From the NCBI GenBank assembly GCA_003024985.2, contig PXIH01S0002080.1: a stretch of DNA of 12,730 nucleotides, one strand, 5' to 3'. This stretch comes from Euperipatoides rowelli (Eukaryota; Onychophora; Udeonychophora; Euonychophora; Peripatopsidae). The notes below the pieces were generated by a model. The model was not told where the DNA came from. It did no database searches and saw only the letters and a program-made list of their open reading frames with translations. Each line of letters opens with the position of its first letter. The stretch's first letter is position 1. The translations under genes were made by a program, and so were the position numbers. This document shows, one piece after another, positions 7,363 through 12,730 of the stretch.

Positions 7363-8354
7363 GCTGAAAATAGCTAACAATTTATCCAATATTAAAAAGA
7401 AAAATACCCCTGACTTACATATAAATATTTGACTTTCCAAAATTTATTATTGCAGGTAACAAGCTGAAAACATAAATATTAAAATATTGATAAAAAATTA
7501 TAAAAGCTCCCAGAATTTTTTTTGCAAAATTATTGACAAGGAAAGACAGAGCTGAATTTGAATAATAAATACTGAACTCTTCCTTGGCGTTTTCAAGAAT
7601 ATAACGCTTACCAGGTCTTTTGCCCATGTTACTAAGAATAAGGTGTCTTATGGCAAACAATACAAAATTATATTAATAGAATGATTAAAACTAGTAAAAC
7701 ATGACTTCTTAATGAAAAATAAATTAAAAAAAAACTGTCTAGTTTAATTTAATGATTTTGTTTATCTATAATATGAACAATGCATTTATAATATTAAACA
7801 GTGTTGACCATAAGTTATCATAATATTATCACAAAATATAACTAAAATTGAATATTAAGAATCGTAGAAATAAATTATCACACTACAATAAATATGACAA
7901 AATAATAGGAATAGCTGAATTAAAATTAAATAAATTCTTCGTATTTGAAATTTTAATAAAAATTAGCAGATAAAAATTTTTTTAAGTTTAAATGGCTGAA
8001 CCTTTTCAAAAAATATTTATGTACAAATAACTTACGTATGCTGAAGACAGCTATGTACAAAAAGTTGAATTCATCGCAAATCTTGAAGGTGAAACTTGGA
8101 GGGGGAAGAAATATGAAGGAATTCTAATTTTAAAAACTGTTAAAAAATGTTTATCTTGGAAAATGAAAACCGTAGTTGTCTTCTTTCAGTGAAACGATGT
8201 TTGAAGATACGAAGAGTAGAACTGATTTGTAAGAATATGGAAAAAAAGTTTTTTTTTTTTTAGTTTAAGCATAAGCTTTTCTTGAAGTGAAATATAAAAA
8301 AAGAGGAGAATCTTCTGCCATGGTCTTTACAGTGTTGAGAATAATTACTGGAAA
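7363..8354. other. AT-rich DNA without recognised genes
   Basis: No domain, RNA gene or clear repeat is visible. A minus-strand open frame of 81 codons (7660 to 7415) has a composition that follows the local AT bias and shows no motif. Several A and T runs occur, for example the T-run near 8250 to 8262. Confidence 0.5.
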
Positions 8355-8640
8355 TTATAACAACTTATTTATGGAGGGTTGAGGCCTCACATTGTCGAAA
8401 CAAGACAGATCTTTGGTATACGCCGGCCTGAGATGCCTTAGACTGGCAAATAAGATTGGTAAGGGTGTGGACCCATCATGTTTAGCTTTGGCTATCCTCT
8501 GCTTGAATTGCTTTATCTGGATGATGTTTAAAGTAAATGATGACCTTTTCTTTCGCTCATCGGAGATAGCCCTTATTTGGTTGAGTGATGGCTTAGTTGC
8601 AGCCATATATGGCATCTTCAGCTAGTATAAGGCTCAAAGT
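8355..8640. other. Less AT-rich patch with open frames on both strands, unrecognised
   Basis: This patch stands out from its surroundings by its higher G+C content. It is open on the plus strand for 77 codons (8392 to 8625; hydrophobic) and on the minus strand for 86 codons (8615 to 8355; basic, with ERKKRSS and KQFKQRIAKAKH). The two frames overlap in antiparallel fashion, so at most one is likely real. A donor-like GTAAGT lies at 8639 on the plus strand. It could be an exon, a transposon remnant or chance; I recognise no family. Confidence 0.2.
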
Positions 8641-9892
8641 AAGTTTTAACAGGTGACTGTATGACTTTACTGTTGTTTAGCCATAACCGGTGAAGATGCA
8701 GCCACCTGGATAAAGCTGGGGAATAGTTACGGTTTCGTGATGAGATTTCTGCTGAGAAAAATTAAAGCCTAATATCTTCTGAGTTGGAAATTCAGGCCTA
8801 GGGTTTGCAGCAACTTGTACACAAAATTTCAGAGAGGATGTTTGAATAATCGTAAGTTCAGTAATCAGCAATTAAATTTTAATGTTCTGTATTTTATAAT
8901 GTCTGTAATTACAAAAATCAGATTTAGGGAAAATTGATTACAATTTATTGGTTCTGAGAAGATCAAATGAAAGCGATCCAATAATAAAAATAAAAGATGT
9001 TTTTATGAATAAATTGAATTAAAGTCTCCAATCATTTGCTAAACTCTTGAAGTTGTAAAATAATTTTAAATTATGCCAGTCCAGGAAGCAAAGGGGATTT
9101 CCTAATGTAGTATCACTTTATGTCTAGAACGGTTGGATTTCACAGAAGGGGGTAGGATTACTCATCAGTAATAAAAAACTATACATATTTTTATAATAAC
9201 TTCAGAGAAGGTATTTACATAATTGCCAAAAATATTAAATATGAAATATCAGAGAAGGTTGCTAAATAAACAAAACTAGTGAAAATAGCTAATCTCTAGG
9301 TAATTTAGTTCTCGAGATATTAAAAAAGTTGTTTATTGTTGTTTCCCCTGATAAGCAATCTAAAGGTGTAAATAAAACTCCTTGCCAGCTCAGTAGTTAT
9401 TGAAAGCTGCCAGCTAGAGTAAGGAAATTTGCGGTAAAAGTTTTCATCAAGAGAAATCACTTAGACATGAGGAACGAATTGTTTCCCTGAGAAGCTAGTG
9501 AGTTTGATTATCGGATAAAAGAAACTTGCTTTCCTAATGTTCCTTTTCCTACTCCAATTAAATTGTCTGGTTTTTATTTAGGAAAGTAACAAAAATGATT
9601 ATTCGTTTAAAAGAGAATTAAATGAAATTTTTAGTTTGAAAAATATCTTAATTTAGTAAGGCTCTCTTAATTAGAAAACAACAATAATAAAAATATAAAA
9701 CCCATTCCTCAAAAGTACATTTTTAGGCTAACAAGCCTCAGTATTAGAAAGTAAATATACAGTATCTTCTCTTTTGAATATGTAATATAACATATTTATT
9801 AAATGATTAATTTTATGCAAATATTATATAGTATCCCAAAAGCCTAAACAATATTAATACATGGTTTACAAAAGTTTAACTATACCGTAAGT
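8641..9892. other. AT-rich DNA without recognised genes
   Basis: A minus-strand open frame of 64 codons (8871 to 8677) lies next to the less AT-rich patch and could belong to the same remnant, but it has no recognisable motif. The remainder shows only short chance-level repeats such as TCAGAGAAGGT near 9204 and 9249. At 9672-9692 there is an exact 21-base copy of a stretch from the leader of element 1 (3658-3678). Confidence 0.45.
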
Positions 9893-9952
9893 GTATGAAA
9901 TATTCGTATTGAATATGAACGTTTCATACAAGAGAATACGACGTGTTCTCTT
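9893..9952. repeat. Two abutting hairpins
   Basis: GTATGAAA (9893-9900) pairs with TTTCATAC (9922-9929), and directly inside it TATTC (9901-9905) pairs with GAATA (9911-9915). Right next to it AAGAGAATAC (9930-9939) pairs with GTGTTCTCTT (9943-9952) through ten pairs including one G-T, with a three-base loop. The two stems touch without a gap. Function is unknown; no T-run follows, and this is not a bacterial setting, so I do not call a terminator. Confidence 0.4.
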
Positions 9953-12003
9953 TGATGAGAAAAAAAACACAAACTTTTATTAATTTAACATTTCTATTTT
10001 GCTAAAAACAACTGGACTTGACAACAGACATTATGAATATTAATAAATGGTTTGATTATTTGAATAACTAATAATGATAATAGTTTTTTCTAGTCAGTTC
10101 TTTTTAAAAAAGGAATTTTACTATTAGTGTAATAATTGTAAAACTGGATCTTTATTTGGAGCAAAAAAAATATATTTCTAAAATTTGTTCTAAAAATATT
10201 AATAAAGAAAATCCTAGTATACCGTGGGAAAATTTTTAAAAGTTACTATTTTTTTTTCATAAAACATTTTCACACATGTTAGCACTATTGTATTTAATAT
10301 TAATTTTTAGCCGATTTTATAGTTAACCTAAGCTAACCTATTAGGATTCAAACAAAGGTCCAAGAGACTTGGTTGGAAATGGTTATATTATTTTCAACAT
10401 ATATATACACCAACTCTAATGCAAACTTGCGATTGTATACTTTTTTTTCTTATCATATCACTAAAAATTAAAATTTTTTAAAGTCTGCTTTTTTTTATAT
10501 ATTTTTATGTCTTTAATAATAGTATGTATTTTTTTTCCTTAAAAACTACTTTAAAGTTTATAATTTTAAAGAATTCCAAACCCCCTTTTTTTGTCAAAAT
10601 CTACCAATGAGGATTTGCATGCTAAAATTTTGGCCGATGGTGGCACTGTTTTAAATTTCAAATATTGGTAAATAAGGTATAACGATTGCGAGTTTTGGAA
10701 ATCTGCTGATTAAAGATAATTAAAACCACTTATTTAGCATTATCCAGCATGGATGTGAGATTTGTGTAAAAAAATGAAGATTCTAGCTCAATCCTGTGAA
10801 TTTCTATGCATTTTTTAGTATCACGTTATCAATGCCTTTGATAACAAGTGCAGCCAGAAAAGGTTACCAATCACAGGCAAGTTTATATACAACCCGAAGA
10901 AATCAGGTCATGTTACTGCCAATCCTTTTTTGATTGGATGTCTAAAGAATATTTTCATATCTCATATGACTTCCTAGCTGTTGATTTGCTATGTCAATAT
11001 CGAGATTTACCTACTACAACATGAACTTTCCCTCAGGCAGTAAATTTGAACTACTAGACTGCATAATTTATATGAAATAAATCCTATTTTTAAACTCATG
11101 TAGGTTAAATGATTGTTATAAATGAAAAATTCACCTCTTTCTGAATATAGAAAGAGAGAATTGAAAAATATTATCAAGATGAAGATTAATGATTGGAAAA
11201 CGAATGAAGTTTGAATTTGGAAGATTATGGAAATTTAAGAATGATGTGTAGAAGTATGGTACAGTAGACCAAGAAGGCTGACTGAAGTTTCCACATTTCA
11301 TCATTTAAATAGCTGACTAACAAAACTTCCGTGAAGCAAAGATGACCGATGAATAGAGTCCAGTCAAAACATCTAAAATCATAACTTCAACAAAAAATGA
11401 TATAATCTGCTTTAAAGTATATTTTTTAGATGCTGATATCCGAAGGTTTTTAGATTAATCCACCAAGTAAACCAAGAGAAAGATTCCTTCCACAAATTCG
11501 TTTGTAAGTGCTGCCTGCGGTTTCCGTATGTCAAGATGTTTTCCTGATCCTGAAGAGTTTTTGATCTGACAACCGTGAGCTCACCAAGGACATTGACATT
11601 GCGCTGTGAGGTTGAATCTATAAGTTAACAGCAAATTTTAGTTAGTTAGTTTAAATATAGTTTGACCACACAATTTAATATGTTTGTTTTGTTTAATTTA
11701 ATGTATATGAATATAATGCATAACCTTTAAATATGTTAATTGTTTTTTTAATCATCAAAATTGATATCTTTGTGAAAGTAGTCAAATTTCATTACGGCCT
11801 AATGGCCATAATAAATATTAACTTGAAATACTAAATCCAGTTATGGCGTGATCAATTTTAATTTTAAGTGTAGACCGATGAAAGTGTTAAGGGTGTCAAT
11901 ACAAGATGTAGTTAGTTTAGTTAAAGAGTTTAACATGTTTGTTTTATTTCTTTTCATTTTAGTTTATTTAATTTTAATAGGCGCGCATGATAGGCTGCAT
12001 TAA
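9953..12003. other. AT-rich DNA without recognised genes
   Basis: No open frame or RNA gene is supported. Two simple hairpins are visible: GTTATCAA with TTGATAAC (10825-10832 and 10838-10845), and CTCTTTCT with AGAAAGAG (11135-11142 and 11149-11156). The part from about 11460 to 11620 is slightly less AT-rich but has no usable frame. Related short motifs (TAGTTAGTTT, ATGTTTGTTTT) recur near 11640-11690 and 11908-11945, too weak to call a duplication. Confidence 0.45.
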
Positions 12004-12025
12004 GATATTTGAAAATTCAAATATC
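12004..12025. repeat. 22-base palindrome
   Basis: GATATTTGAA (12004-12013) is followed after two bases by its exact reverse complement TTCAAATATC (12016-12025). It lies a few bases after the local G+C-rich word GGCGCGC (near 11980). It could extrude as a hairpin or be a symmetric protein-binding site; in AT-rich DNA some palindromes arise by chance. Confidence 0.45.
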
Positions 12026-12730
12026 GAGCGAGGTAATATTTACAACTAATTTTATATCTGTATTCTTGAGTCCTTTCTCTGAATGGTGTTGTTTCAAACT
12101 CGGTTAGGATGCTTCTTTTATTTGTAGATGCTGTCAAGTCAAGATATATAGTTGTTAGCCAGTTTTAAGCCCATTATCTAACTGCATTAATTGATAGGGA
12201 ATCTCTCAAATAATTGTGCAGCCCCAGTACAATTTATATTAGGCCAGGAAGTTAAGTACTGTATGCTTCTATTCTGCGCCCAACCCAGCAGGGTGTGCTC
12301 CATGTTGAGTGCCATCAAAAGGTTTCAGTATATCTGGAAGACATAGATTAACACACACACACATTAGATTCTCACTAGTAATGGCATACATAGGCGATAG
12401 GAACAACTTCAATAAAGCTGAATAAATCTTATAGCGATCATTGACTCTGTTGTTGTTTTTCATAGTTTTAAATACTTGTAAATTTTTTTAAAAAAAATTG
12501 ATTTAGTTAGATTTAGTTTGACTATAATCTTGATTTCTTTAGACAGTTGTGACAGGTGATGTCTGATGGATTATAGCCAAACTATTGAAACATACTGTTC
12601 TAGCTGGGAGTCAGTGAAACGAGAAAGGCAAGTTGTAATTATACTCCATTATGTTTGTATACAGTACAGAAAATTTACAATTGGCAAACTATTCCACCCT
12701 TGCCCTAAATGTAGTGAGTTGGGTTCCGAC
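12026..12730. other. AT-rich DNA without recognised genes; short (AC)6 tract
   Basis: Only a small microsatellite (12351-12363) is visible. A 64-codon minus-strand frame (12463 to 12269) runs across the microsatellite and has no motif, so I do not count it as a gene. Confidence 0.5.

Noticed and set aside
7415-7660. Minus-strand open frame of 81 codons
   Set aside because: Amino-acid content follows the AT bias, no motif or neighbour context supports it, and such lengths occur by chance in this composition.
10322-10346. CCTAA/TTAGG words resembling the arthropod telomere repeat
   Set aside because: Only isolated, non-tandem copies; no array.
11640-11970. Possible duplication of TAGTTAGTTT and ATGTTTGTTTT segments
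   Set aside because: Matches are short, interrupted and of low complexity, compatible with chance in AT-rich DNA.
12269-12463. Minus-strand open frame of 64 codons
   Set aside because: It reads through an (AC)n microsatellite and has no recognisable sequence.
1-12730. CRISPR arrays, bacterial defence operons, phage modules, tRNA or rRNA genes
   Set aside because: No regularly spaced repeats, no intact gene clusters, no ribosome-binding-site-led genes and no tRNA box motifs seen; the content is eukaryotic retroelement and AT-rich spacer DNA.

Overview
This window looks like a non-coding, transposon-rich stretch of an AT-rich eukaryotic genome. The organism is most likely an invertebrate, possibly an arthropod, but that is inference only from base composition and the kind of retroelements present. 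I see no intact host gene, rRNA, tRNA, CRISPR array, bacterial operon or origin. About half of the window (1 to 6499) is two decayed LTR retrotransposons, both on the minus strand and nested one inside the other. The rest (6500 to 12730) is AT-rich DNA with only short repeats and hairpins.

Element 1 (1 to about 3947, minus strand) is a Ty3/gypsy-type (Metaviridae-like) element whose full gag-PR-RT-RNase H-IN order can still be read, from right to left. It has a 5' LTR (3721 to 3947), a primer binding site matching the 3' end of tRNA-Ser (GCT-type), a gag with capsid and zinc-knuckle regions, protease (DSG), reverse transcriptase (YLDD), an RNase H with a large internal deletion, an integrase (HHCC, core, C-terminal module), a polypurine tract and a partial 3' LTR. 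It cannot move by itself: there are several frameshifts, nonsense codons, deletions in RT and RNase H, and two of the three integrase catalytic residues are replaced.

Element 2 (about 3948 to 6499, minus strand) is a second, more AT-rich and more decayed LTR element of a different family. It shows a Gag with a predicted N-terminal coiled coil, a capsid C-terminal-like region and one CCHC knuckle, then a protease with DSG and a downstream GMDF motif, then the first part of an RT. That RT stops at the outer edge of the 5' LTR of element 1, which suggests that element 1 jumped into the RT gene of element 2. The missing remainder of element 2 pol should lie to the left of this window.

From 6500 on, possible 5' leader or LTR sequence of element 2 grades into AT-rich DNA. 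The only structured items are a candidate short inverted-repeat element (7169 to 7362), a less AT-rich patch with antiparallel open frames (8355 to 8640), a pair of abutting hairpins (9893 to 9952), and a near-perfect 22-base palindrome (12004 to 12025). I found no convincing new biological system. The best second looks are the nested insertion and the small structured repeats.
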